A DNA stretch of 6,747 nucleotides from Desulfonatronospira sp. (GTDB lineage: Bacteria > Desulfobacterota > Desulfovibrionia > Desulfovibrionales > Desulfonatronovibrionaceae). Every line of letters begins with the position of its first letter. Positions within the stretch are counted from its first letter, which is position 1. The notes below the pieces were generated by a model. The model was not told the DNA's origin and did no database searches. It saw only the letters and a program-made list of their open reading frames with translations. Location of the stretch: the NCBI GenBank assembly GCA_003563255.1, contig PWSL01000511.1:1-6747 (forward strand), read 5' to 3'. Of the stretch, positions 1 through 6,279 are shown one piece after another. The position numbers and the translations under genes are program-made.

Positions 1-126
1 CCTCAATTGGGGACAGGCACCCCCGCACTTATTTTTTCCAATAAAACCAAGATCATTTTGAATAAAAATAAGTGCGGGGAGAGCCAGTCCCCGGAGGTCA
101 ATCATAAGTTTCGCTGTAGGGCTAAT
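1..126 (-). repeat. Folded intergenic repeat, copy A (reverse orientation)
   Basis: Two long arms face each other: 9-36, starting GGGGACAGGCAC then CCCCGCACTTATTTTT, and 64-92, ending GAGCCAGTCCCC. They pair over about 28 bp, with two A.A mismatches and one extra base. The loop is about 27 nt and AT-rich. The 3' flank (93-126) ends in TTTCGCTGTAGGGCTAAT, matching the end of the complete copy near 6428. The order of the arms is opposite to that of the 6280-6428 copy, so this one is inverted. The start CTCAATTG matches 6451-6458. The left boundary may lie outside the window. Confidence 0.85.
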
Positions 127-162
127 CTTCGGGTAATAATTTAGGCAAACTGAGTCGGGAAT

Positions 163-181
163 GCAAGCATTTTAGGCTTGC
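163..181 (+). other. Small hairpin in the trpB leader
   Basis: GCAAGC (163-168) and GCTTGC (176-181) form a 6-bp perfect stem with a 7-nt loop, about 85 nt upstream of the trpB start. No T-run follows, so it is not an obvious terminator. I see no Trp-codon leader peptide or T-box-like element. A TTGAAA at 190-195 could be a -35 box, but no good -10 lies at the right distance. The rest of 127-253 shows nothing recognisable. Confidence 0.3.
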
Positions 182-253
182 GGGCCTGCTTGAAAAAGAT
201 TACCGGCTGTTGTAGATGACCAGGATTCAAACACAGCCACGCAGTTCATATAC

Positions 254-259
254 AAGGAG
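254..259 (+). promoter_or_regulatory. Ribosome binding site of trpB
   Basis: AAGGAG lies 8 nt before the ATG at 268. This strong Shine-Dalgarno fixes the start and excludes the internal methionines. Confidence 0.85.
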
Positions 260-267
260 AAATCATT

Positions 268-1611
268 ATGCAGCAGACCAAGATCATTCTGGAAGAAAAG
301 GATATGCCTACAAGTTGGTACAATGTCATGCCGGATCTGCCTGAGCCCATGGCACCTCCCCTGGATCCCGGGACCATGCAGCCCATTGCCCCTGAAAAAC
401 TTTCCGCCATTTTTCCCATGTCCCTCATCGAGCAGGAGATGTCCGGGAAAAGCTGGATTGATATTCCGGAGCCCATCTTGGAGATATACAGGCTTTACAG
501 GCCTTCTCCCCTGGTCAGGGCCAGAAGGCTGGAGCAGGCGATAGGCAGTAAAGCCAGGATTTATTACAAGGATGAATCAGTATCGCCTGCGGGTTCGCAC
601 AAGCCCAACACTGCAGTAGCCCAGGCCTATTACAACAAGATTGAGGGAGTAAGCCGCCTGGCCACGGAAACAGGCGCTGGTCAATGGGGTACAGCCCTGT
701 CTTTCGCCTGCAAGATGCTGGGAATGAAATGTACGGTATACATGGTTCGCTGCAGTTATGATCAGAAACCATACCGTGGTATCATAATCCGGGCTTACGG
801 GGGCGAAGTGTTTCCATCTCCATCCAGGCATACCAGCGTGGGACGCAAGGTCCTGGAGCAGGACCCCTCTTCCGGAGGCAGTCTGGGCCTGGCCATCTCC
901 GAGGCTGTGGAAGACGCCGTTCAGAACAGTGACACCAAGTATGCTCTGGGCAGTGTGTTGAACCATGTCCTGCATCATCAGACCATTACCGGCCTGGAAG
1001 TCAAGAAACAGCTGCAGATAGCGGGCGAAAAGCCGGATATCCTCATTGGATGCGTAGGAGGGGGCAGCAACTTCGGCGGGCTGATACTGCCCTTTATGCC
1101 GGAGAAACTTGACGGCCGGAAGATCCGCTTCATGGCTGTGGAGCCCCAGGCCTGCCCCACACTGACCAAGGGCAGGTTTACATATGATTATGGGGATATG
1201 GCCAAACAGACACCTCTTATCAAGATGTACACCCTGGGGCATGGATATTTCCCTCCCCCTATTCATTCCGGGGGGTTGCGCTACCACGGAGAAGCCCCTA
1301 TAATTTCCCATGTAGCCAAACTGGGACTACTGGAGGCCAGGGCCTATTTTCAAAACGAGGTGTTTGACGCCGCCCGGTTGTTCATGCAAAATGAAGGGTT
1401 TTTGCCTGCCCCGGAAACAGCGCATGCCATAAAAGCCACCATTGACGCTGCCAGAGAAGCTGAGCCGGGACAGGTAATAGTGTTTTTGTATTCCGGTCAC
1501 GGTCTGCTGGACCTGGGTTCCTACGATACTTATCTTAAAGGAGAGCTCAAGGATCAGGCCTTTTCAGATGAGGATATTAAGAAATCTCTGTCGGAATGCC
1601 CGGAGGTCTAG
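268..1611 (+). CDS. trpB: Tryptophan synthase beta-like protein, TrpB2 type
   Basis: A 447-residue fold-type II PLP enzyme of the TrpB family, expected to make L-tryptophan from indole and L-serine in the cytoplasm. The PLP lysine is K112 in [16 protein letters not shown] at 134-141 holds the catalytic glutamate equivalent. [11 protein letters not shown] at 261-271 is the phosphate-binding glycine loop, and YSGHG at 408-412 supplies the serine facing the pyridine nitrogen. The length, the N-terminal extension (about 75 residues before the LYRPSPL motif) and the GQWG and SGHG variants mark the long TrpB2 class rather than the roughly 400-residue TrpB1 that pairs with TrpA. No trpA or other trp gene is nearby, so it looks like a free-standing gene, perhaps for indole salvage (inference). 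It could also work with a TrpA encoded elsewhere. The reading frame is intact from ATG to TAG. Confidence 0.93.
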   Translation: MQQTKIILEEKDMPTSWYNVMPDLPEPMAPPLDPGTMQPIAPEKLSAIFPMSLIEQEMSGKSWIDIPEPILEIYRLYRPSPLVRARRLEQAIGSKARIYYKDESVSPAGSHKPNTAVAQAYYNKIEGVSRLATETGAGQWGTALSFACKMLGMKCTVYMVRCSYDQKPYRGIIIRAYGGEVFPSPSRHTSVGRKVLEQDPSSGGSLGLAISEAVEDAVQNSDTKYALGSVLNHVLHHQTITGLEVKKQLQIAGEKPDILIGCVGGGSNFGGLILPFMPEKLDGRKIRFMAVEPQACPTLTKGRFTYDYGDMAKQTPLIKMYTLGHGYFPPPIHSGGLRYHGEAPIISHVAKLGLLEARAYFQNEVFDAARLFMQNEGFLPAPETAHAIKATIDAAREAEPGQVIVFLYSGHGLLDLGSYDTYLKGELKDQAFSDEDIKKSLSECPEV

Positions 1612-1618
1612 CCTGGCT

Positions 1619-1895
1619 CATTACAGCGACACTTTATTTAAACTCGAAGGGGACTGGCTCTCACCAACGCTTTTTTTTAATCCGCCGCTTTTCTTTCAGA
1701 AAAATCAGCTTGGGAGAACCGGTCCCCCTGCGGGCTGTCTGCCTCCCTCTACTCTCTCTGAGTTGCCTGCTCTTTCCTGCGGCCTGGAAGATCTACTGGC
1801 TGGAAGCGGATCAGCAAGCCGACCCGCAAGAACGAATTTTTACGAGCCGGAGGTCGGGCAGAAAGCCATGCCACATGCAAAGCGTTAAACCAGAT
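1619..1895 (+). repeat. Composite repeat between trpB and the phasin-like gene
   Basis: This fills almost the whole 303-bp gap. It opens with TTACAGCGACACTTTATTT (1621-1639), the same end as the complete copy at 6285, then the arm GGGGACTGGCTC (1649-1660). That pairs with GAACCGGTCCCC (1716-1727), with one wobble and one mismatch. The right part differs from the complete copy. It matches 6543-6603 instead: GGGCTGTCTGCCTC (1732-1745), TGGCTGGAAGC (1797-1807) and ATGCAAAGCGTTAAACCAGAT (1875-1895) appear in the same order there. The blocks are separated here by about 50 and 60 extra bases. The eight Ts at 1671-1678 have no strong stem before them, so I do not call a terminator. No credible coding sequence is present. 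Confidence 0.75.
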
Positions 1896-1900
1896 GAATA

Positions 1901-1906
1901 AAGGAG
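1901..1906 (+). promoter_or_regulatory. Ribosome binding site deciding the phasin-like start
   Basis: AAGGAG sits 8 nt before the ATG at 1915 and inside any reading from the in-frame ATG at 1894. It therefore selects 1915 as the start. Confidence 0.85.
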
Positions 1907-1914
1907 AAAAAGTC

Positions 1915-2253
1915 ATGCTTGATGTATTCAAGAAGGGAATTCTTACGGGACTGGGACTGGTAGTGGTTACTGCCGAGGAACTTGAAAAAAAGGTCAACCA
2001 GATGGTGGAAAAGGGCAAGCTTTCCGCTGAAGAAGGTGAAAACCTGGTCAGGGAGTTTGTTCAGAAGAGCGAAACACAGCAGTCGGAGCTTCAGGAATGG
2101 CTATTGAACACCGTCAAGACCGGTCGCGAAAGGCTGGAGATTGCAGGCCGAGAAGAGGTACAGGATCTGGAAGCCAGAGTTTCCAGCCTGGAAGACCGGG
2201 TTTCCGCCCTGGAAAGCCTTAAGATGCAGGAAGAAAAAAAGGACAGGGGGTAA
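1915..2253 (+). CDS. Small phasin-like coiled-coil protein
   Basis: A 112-residue protein (start 1915, stop TAA 2251-2253). Residues 8-18 are a short Gly-rich hydrophobic stretch (GILTGLGLVVV). Residues 20-60 are an amphipathic charged helix with the pattern AEELEKKVNQMVEKGKLS..EG..LV, typical of PhaF/PhaI-like phasins (polyhydroxyalkanoate granule-associated family, COG3937-like). Residues 82-102 form a clear C-terminal coiled coil, with V82, L85, V89, L92, V96 and L99 at a/d positions, then a Lys/Glu-rich tail. There is no signal peptide, and the hydrophobic patch is too short for a confident membrane span. The family assignment rests on pattern memory and is moderate. Such proteins oligomerise and coat granules or membranes. 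No PHA synthase is in the window, so a granule role is unproven. An accessory role with the UbiB-family protein downstream is possible but is inference. Confidence 0.8.
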   Translation: MLDVFKKGILTGLGLVVVTAEELEKKVNQMVEKGKLSAEEGENLVREFVQKSETQQSELQEWLLNTVKTGRERLEIAGREEVQDLEARVSSLEDRVSALESLKMQEEKKDRG

Positions 2254-2272
2254 TTGTGTCTGTTGTTTTCTG

Positions 2273-2334
2273 CTACAGCGACACTTTAGTTGAACTCGAA
2301 GAGGGACTGGCTCCCCGTTACTTATTATAATAAG
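2273..2334 (+). repeat. Left half of a split folded repeat
   Basis: CTACAGCGACACTTTAGTT (2273-2291), then AGGGACTGGCTC (2302-2313), matches the left end and arm of the complete copy at 6285-6324. The inner arm CCCCGTTACTTATT (2313-2326) lacks its partner nearby. The best partner, AATAAGTGCCGGG, is at 2793-2805. The last 14 bases (2321-2334, CTTATTATAATAAG) are a perfect palindrome of their own. Confidence 0.75.
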
Positions 2335-2494
2335 CCGTAAGGGATTAGAAAGATACTGATATACCGCTATAGTAATGCTTTGCCCGCAACCCAATAAAGA
2401 AAAGCGCTTTTTTGACAGGATTAACAGGATTAAGAGATGGATTAAGAGAAAAATATTTTTGTCCTGGCCGGAAGCCAGGCCAAAAGGTAATCAC

Positions 2495-2550
2495 TCCAGC
2501 ACTCACTTTCTTCCGGCACCCATGAATGCCGGAAGAAAGTGAGTGCTGGA
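2495..2550. repeat. Perfect 24-bp stem hairpin
   Basis: The arms 2495-2518 (starting TCCAGCACTC, ending CCGGCA) and 2527-2550 are exact reverse complements, with an 8-nt loop. No T-run follows on either strand, so a simple intrinsic terminator is unlikely. Such length and perfection suggest a recent or maintained palindrome. Confidence 0.9.
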
Positions 2551-2558
2551 TGGCTAAT

Positions 2559-2587
2559 GCAATCTGCGGCTTCCGGCCGCTGATTGC
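2559..2587. repeat. REP-like hairpin with one central mismatch
   Basis: GCAATCTGCGGC (2559-2570) and GCCGCTGATTGC (2576-2587) pair over 12 bp with one T.T (or A.A on the other strand) mismatch and a TTCCG loop. It contains one copy of the inverted 11-mer shared with 2466-2476. Confidence 0.75.
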
Positions 2588-2662
2588 TTATCCTGTCCAT
2601 CTATGCCTGCCACGCGTCTTTAGCGTGGTTAATCCTGTCTAAAATTTCTTGTTTTTTGTAAC

Positions 2663-2712
2663 CCCAGTTAAAATCAGCAAAGCAGGAACGCCTTCAGCGT
2701 TGTTAAACTGGG
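2663..2712. repeat. Nested inverted repeat in the phasin-ubiB gap
   Basis: CCCAGTT (2663-2669) pairs with AACTGGG (2706-2712). Inside it, AACGC (2687-2691) pairs with GCGTT (2697-2701) over a 5-nt loop. The remainder to 2790 holds one more small hairpin, CCTAAG/CTTAGG (2774-2790), and a weak promoter-like TTAAGT (2731-2736), 16-bp spacer, TATATT (2753-2758) that could serve ubiB. Confidence 0.4.
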
Positions 2713-2790
2713 CAGGCAGGCTTTCAACGGTTAAGTCACTAAACAGTAACGGTATATTGGTATTTTGAACATCCCTAAGTCTTCCTTAGG

Positions 2791-2860
2791 AAAATAAGTG
2801 CCGGGTGCCTGTCCCCGGTGGCCGAGGCAATAATTAACCCAAAGTGTCGCTGCAGTGATA
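2791..2860 (+). repeat. Right half of a split folded repeat, in the ubiB leader
   Basis: GTGCCTGTCCCC (2805-2816), then GGTGGCCGAGGCAATAATTA and AAAGTGTCGCTGCAGTG (2841-2857), match the right arm and right end of the complete copy at 6373-6425. It ends about 11 nt before the ubiB ribosome binding site, so it would lie in the ubiB transcript if the promoter is upstream of it. Its left counterpart is the half repeat at 2273-2334. Confidence 0.75.
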
Positions 2861-2870
2861 CATTTTTTGT

Positions 2871-2875
2871 AAGGA
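2871..2875 (+). promoter_or_regulatory. Ribosome binding site of the ubiB-family gene
   Basis: AAGGA lies 7 nt before the ATG at 2883, with nothing better upstream. It supports that start. Confidence 0.7.
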
Positions 2876-2882
2876 TAAACTG

Positions 2883-4535
2883 ATGGATATTCGGGCCATA
2901 GCTCACCTGGGACGTTTTCGCGAGATAGTCAGTACACTGGTCAAGTACGGCTTTGACGATGTGGTGGACCGCCTGGATGTCCCGGGGCGCCGGTATCTTG
3001 AAAAAATCAGGGTACACACCATGCATCTAACCCGGTGGGAGAGAATGCGCATGGTGCTGGAAGAGCTGGGACCGACCTTTATCAAATGCGGACAGATCCT
3101 TTCCCAGCGGGCGGATCTCCTGCCCAGGGAGCTGCTGGATGAACTGCGAAAACTTCAGGATGACGTCCCGGCTGAAGAATTTTCAGAGATCAGGAAGGTG
3201 CTGCAGGACAGCTTTAATGCCCCCCTGGAGGATATTTTTTCTGAAATTGAAGAGACCCCCATAGCAGCAGCATCACTGGCCCAGGTGCACAAGGCCAGAT
3301 TAAAGGACAGTGACCAGGAGGTGGCCCTCAAAATCCAGAGACCTGATATTGCGGAGACCATCAAAAGTGACATGGACATCCTGGAAAGGATAGCCATCCG
3401 CCTGGACGGGCGTATGGAGTCATTCAAGGTTTACAATCTACCGCAGCTGGTACAGCGCATCAGAAAGCTCATGCTTCAGGAGCTGAATTTTGTTCAGGAA
3501 ATGCGCAATATGCAGGTGGTGCGCTCTCATATCCTGCCCGAAGAAAAGATTCTGGTCCCGGAGGTTTATCCTGACCTGTGCGGTCAGTACGTCATTACCA
3601 TGGAGCTTTCCCGCGGCAGCAAAATGAAAGACGTCAGGATAAGCGAACTCAAAAACAGAGCCAGCCTGGCTAAACTCGGACTCAACTTTTCCATCAGGCA
3701 GGTCCTGGAGCAAGGTTTCTTTCACGCCGACCCCCATCCCGGCAACATCCTCATAGACGAGGAAGAAAATATGATCCTGCTGGACTGGGGCATGGTGGGG
3801 CGTCTGACCAACAAGGTGCGTTATGAGCTCATTGATCTCATAGGGGCCGTGGTGGACAATGACGTGGAGGAGGTTACGGAAATACTTATTTCCTTTACCA
3901 TGGGCCGGGAAAATGTAAACCGCAACATGCTCCAGAACGAGGTTCTGGAGGTGGTGAGCCATTTTACCAGGCTGCCTCTGAAAGAAGTCAACCTGGGACA
4001 GCTGCTTATGGAATTGACCACCCTGCTCAGGAATCACGGCAGAATACTTACAACAGACCTTTCAATAATGATCAAGGCCATGGTTACTGCCGAGGGAACG
4101 GCCAGGCTGCTCTATCCTGAACTGGACGTCATCAAGGAAGCCGAGCCCATGGTGCGCCGCATGGGAAAGAACCGCTTCAGTCCCTCCAATATTTTTAAAG
4201 GACTGCAGAAAAGCCTGAGGTACCTGCTGCGTTTTCAGTACGAACTGCCGAGGCAGACACTGGATATTATCAGCAAACTGGACCGGGGAGAACTGGCCAT
4301 ACGCTTTCAGCACCAGAACCTGGAGGGACTGCAGGCCACCCTGGAGAGGGTAATAAACCGGCTGGTGGTGGGCATTGTAACCGGAGCCCTTTTCCTGGGC
4401 TCGGGTATGGTGATTATTGCCGATACCGGCCCCAGGCTCTGGGGGTACCCTGCCCTGGGCGTCATTGGTTATATTATCGCCATCTTTCTGAGCCTGAGAC
4501 TGGTAATGGCCATGGTACGTTCAAGGAAGAGGTGA
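2883..4535 (+). CDS. ubiB: AarF/ABC1/UbiB-family atypical kinase-like protein
   Basis: A 550-residue membrane-anchored protein of the ABC1/ADCK/UbiB family, an ATP-binding protein-kinase-like fold required for quinone synthesis or handling. The signature KxGQ motif is K68-C-G-Q71, followed by SQRADLLP...LQDDVP. The nucleotide loop is the Ala-rich AAASLAQVH (128-136) usual for this family in place of a Gly-rich loop. VALKIQRP has the ATP-contacting K150. QELNFVQE (199-206) is the ELDF-like motif. HADPHPGN (281-288) is the catalytic-loop equivalent, and D301-W-G replaces DFG. Two hydrophobic helices at about 494-512 and 522-545, followed by RSRKR, are the C-terminal membrane anchor. All key residues are intact and the length is typical. 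In a menaquinone-using anaerobe the exact target is unclear, so the ubiB symbol marks family, not proven ubiquinone synthesis. It follows the phasin-like gene on the same strand, but 629 bp of repeats intervene, so co-transcription is uncertain. Confidence 0.93.
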   Translation: MDIRAIAHLGRFREIVSTLVKYGFDDVVDRLDVPGRRYLEKIRVHTMHLTRWERMRMVLEELGPTFIKCGQILSQRADLLPRELLDELRKLQDDVPAEEFSEIRKVLQDSFNAPLEDIFSEIEETPIAAASLAQVHKARLKDSDQEVALKIQRPDIAETIKSDMDILERIAIRLDGRMESFKVYNLPQLVQRIRKLMLQELNFVQEMRNMQVVRSHILPEEKILVPEVYPDLCGQYVITMELSRGSKMKDVRISELKNRASLAKLGLNFSIRQVLEQGFFHADPHPGNILIDEEENMILLDWGMVGRLTNKVRYELIDLIGAVVDNDVEEVTEILISFTMGRENVNRNMLQNEVLEVVSHFTRLPLKEVNLGQLLMELTTLLRNHGRILTTDLSIMIKAMVTAEGTARLLYPELDVIKEAEPMVRRMGKNRFSPSNIFKGLQKSLRYLLRFQYELPRQTLDIISKLDRGELAIRFQHQNLEGLQATLERVINRLVVGIVTGALFLGSGMVIIADTGPRLWGYPALGVIGYIIAIFLSLRLVMAMVRSRKR

Positions 4536-4558
4536 GGGTTCAGCTTAGCTTTTCAAGA

Positions 4559-4572
4559 CCGGCTGCAGCCGG
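4559..4572. other. Palindrome in the convergent ubiB-cca gap
   Basis: CCGGCTGCAGCCGG is a perfect 14-base palindrome in the 93-bp gap between two converging genes, where a shared terminator is expected. It has no T-run on either side and almost no loop, so terminator function is doubtful. Nothing else is recognisable in 4536-4628, and no member of the folded repeat family occurs here. Confidence 0.3.
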
Positions 4573-4628
4573 GTTACAGTAGCAGGGACCTCTGGGATAT
4601 TTGATGCAGGCACTCCTTGGTGACAGCT

Positions 4629-6074
4629 TCATCTGGAAGTATTTTGATGTTCCCGGGCAAGGTGACGGGCGTACTCCAGGATGCTTTTCCGGTCGTGTAT
4701 GTCGTTGTCTCTGGCCCAGTTTGTTGTCTCACGCATAATGCGGCCTACCAGGGGCCCCGGGGGAATCCCTGTAAGCTGCATCACCTGGTTGCCGCTGATA
4801 ACCGGTCTGCTGCTTTTGCTGTCTTCATCCAGCCAGGAAGCCACCCTTGCAAGGGCCTGATTTATTTTTTCCTGCTGTCGACGCCCTTTTTCCGTCCCCC
4901 TGGCCTGGTGATCACAGACCGAGGCCCTGGCCAGGAGAGGCCAATAGGGGTGCTCAACCATTTCCAGTATTTTTGAGGGCCGCATTTCATCCAGGCCGTG
5001 CATGCGCATGTGGTTGACCGCAACCGCCTGCATAGCCCTGGCCACCACCCCTGGGAGCCTGAGTCTTTGGGCCAGGTTCCGGACTAAATCACGGGCCGCC
5101 CGGTCGTGGCCTCGATAAGAACCCATGCCGGGGTTCAACTCCGCTACAGGTCCTTTGCCCAAGTCATGGGCCAGCAGAGCCATGTTCAGGGCAGAGTCAG
5201 GCAGTCTGTTGGATCGGATGGCTTCCAGTGTATGGTGGAACACATCCCCCTCGGGGTGATGCCTGGGGTCGTGAGGCAGGTCCTTCAGGGCTTCCACCTC
5301 CGGCAGCAAAAGACGCAGCAGTCCCATACTGTCCATAAGCACGATCCCACGTGCGAATGCAGGACCATTAAGCGAGGCCAGCCTTATTATTTCACGGCCT
5401 GCTCTTTCCGGAGATATCCGGCATATATCCGGGGCCAGTTCCCGCATAGCCTGCGCAGTTCTCTCCTCCAGTTCAAAATCAAATTCACAAGCCAGCCTTA
5501 TCCCCCTGAGCATGCGTAACGGGTCCTCCCTGATGCGAGCCCTGGGGCATTGCACCCCACGCACCTGCTTCAGGATGATATCCTGTTGTCCACTGTAAGG
5601 ATCCAGCAGGACCATGTTTTCGTCAAGGGACATGGCATTGATGGTGAAATCCCTGTGCAGGGCGTCCTTTGAAAAAAGCAGGTTTTTTTTATCCGCACTT
5701 GCCATGAGATCCCGGGAAAACTCTTCGACGCCCCTGAACCGGGTTGTTTCCAGGTACTCTCCACTATGGACCAGGACAATGGTTTGAAAGCTTCGGCTTT
5801 TGCCCATATCATAGGCCTTGAAGATTTCCTGTAGTTTTTCCAGAGGCATATCCGTTGCCAGGTCCACATCTTTTACGGAGCGCTGAAGAAGAATATCCCG
5901 CACCGCACCACCCACAACCAGGGCTGTATAACCATGCCTGTTAATAATTTGAATTGCATCTAAAGCAGCGGCCAGGCCTTTATGATCAGGCTCGTGGAGA
6001 AGCGGACGTGATGGCTGGGAGCATGCCGGGAAAGAATCCTGTGGCGGATGCTTGTAGCCTGGACTGGGTGACAT
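4629..6074 (-). CDS. cca: CCA tRNA nucleotidyltransferase with HD domain
   Basis: A 481-residue class II nucleotidyltransferase-fold enzyme expected to add or repair the 3' CCA end of tRNAs from CTP and ATP. The order is the NTase head with GGAVRD (55-60) and the metal-binding pair D69/D71 in KDVDLATD, then TTRFR (110-114) for sugar contact, HRDFTINAM (140-148), the nucleotide-selecting EDPLR (183-187) followed by MLRGIR, and an HD domain with H303-D304 in AHDLGKG and a later NHMRMHGL. The HD motif resembles the phosphohydrolase part of E. coli-type Cca. Residues 1-33, before the fold begins, are Pro/Ser-rich and longer than usual, but no alternative ATG, GTG or TTG start lies downstream in this part. 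A weak AAAGGCGG precedes the ATG by about 10 nt. It could be an A-adding enzyme in an organism with split CC- and A-adding enzymes, as in Geobacter sulfurreducens. A poly(A) polymerase is less likely given the KDVDLAT motif. It converges on the ubiB-family gene. Confidence 0.92.
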   Translation of the reverse strand: MSPSPGYKHPPQDSFPACSQPSRPLLHEPDHKGLAAALDAIQIINRHGYTALVVGGAVRDILLQRSVKDVDLATDMPLEKLQEIFKAYDMGKSRSFQTIVLVHSGEYLETTRFRGVEEFSRDLMASADKKNLLFSKDALHRDFTINAMSLDENMVLLDPYSGQQDIILKQVRGVQCPRARIREDPLRMLRGIRLACEFDFELEERTAQAMRELAPDICRISPERAGREIIRLASLNGPAFARGIVLMDSMGLLRLLLPEVEALKDLPHDPRHHPEGDVFHHTLEAIRSNRLPDSALNMALLAHDLGKGPVAELNPGMGSYRGHDRAARDLVRNLAQRLRLPGVVARAMQAVAVNHMRMHGLDEMRPSKILEMVEHPYWPLLARASVCDHQARGTEKGRRQQEKINQALARVASWLDEDSKSSRPVISGNQVMQLTGIPPGPLVGRIMRETTNWARDNDIHDRKSILEYARHLAREHQNTSR

Positions 6075-6096
6075 TTCTGAATAGCCGCCTTTGATG

Positions 6097-6123
6097 ATTA
6101 TAGTTTAACACTTGAGAGTTCAA
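6097..6123 (-). promoter_or_regulatory. Candidate cca promoter
   Basis: On the minus strand, TATAAT (6102-6097) is a perfect -10 box. TTGAAC (6123-6118) is a 4-of-6 -35 box with a short 15-bp spacer. The predicted start of transcription falls near 6090, leaving a leader of only about 16 nt that begins within the weak ribosome binding site. This makes the call tentative. Confidence 0.35.
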
Positions 6124-6125
6124 AG

Positions 6126-6279
6126 TTCCTGGTTTCTTCGTTCCTGGTTGAAAGAAATAAAGTCAATAATTTTAGATAGAGATCTGGTCTGGCCCGAAAG
6201 ACATGTTGAGCTGCCAAAAAAAAAATAAAAATAAATGGTTACAAAAAACTTTTGACTGTCCAGTTTAACACCACAAAAC
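6126..6279. other. AT-rich non-coding stretch upstream of cca
   Basis: No gene, RNA or strong structure is visible. It holds two close copies of GTTCCTGGTT (6125-6134 and 6140-6149), a ten-base A-run (6216-6225) and AGTTTAACAC at 6262-6271, which also occurs at 6102-6111. None of these has a clear role. Confidence 0.5.

Larger units (their letters stand above)
2408..2644. repeat. Hairpin-rich block with inverted ends (GACAGGATTAA type)
   Basis: GACAGGATTAA at 2414-2424 and TTAATCCTGTC at 2629-2639 are perfect inverted ends. With flanking T/A bases the match is 15 of 16. The left side carries tandem versions (ACAGGATTAA twice, GGATTAAGAG twice) and the right side also has TTATCCTGTCCATC (2589-2602). 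Between the ends lie several stems: CCTGGC/GCCAGG at 2463-2479, a perfect 24-bp stem at 2495-2550, a 12-bp stem at 2559-2587 and CCACGC/GCGTGG at 2610-2628. The 11-mer GGCCGGAAGCC (2466-2476) is inverted at 2568-2578. Repeats with an ACAGGATTAA core are familiar from deltaproteobacterial intergenic regions (recollection). No open frame here looks like a gene. Confidence 0.75.

Noticed and set aside
577..1311. Long minus-strand open frame (244 residues) inside trpB
   Set aside because: It is antisense to an intact, well-conserved gene, has no recognisable motif, and arises from codon bias of the real frame.
1671..1678. Eight-T run after trpB as an intrinsic terminator
   Set aside because: No GC-rich stem directly precedes it; the only pairing there is about 3 bp. 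The longer repeat stem encloses the T-run in its loop rather than ending before it.
1568..1901. Two overlapping plus-strand open frames between trpB and the phasin-like gene
   Set aside because: They translate repeat sequence, overlap the trpB end out of frame, lack a ribosome binding site and show no protein-like pattern.
1894..1914. Earlier in-frame ATG for the phasin-like gene
   Set aside because: The Shine-Dalgarno AAGGAG lies downstream of this ATG and 8 nt before the ATG at 1915. The extra residues come from the repeat-SD junction.
2400..2413. AAAAGCGCTTTTTT as a terminator for the phasin-like gene
   Set aside because: It is a palindrome without room for a loop, about 150 nt from the stop codon. 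The T-run belongs to the inverted end of the next repeat.
3438..4037. Minus-strand open frame (199 residues) inside the ubiB-family gene
   Set aside because: It is antisense to the region containing the HADPHPGN and DWG motifs and has no independent support.
6102..6271. AGTTTAACAC at 6102-6111 and 6262-6271 as a target-site duplication
   Set aside because: The copies are 160 bp apart but do not bracket the repeat at 6280-6428 or any other recognisable element, so chance in AT-rich DNA is the simpler view.
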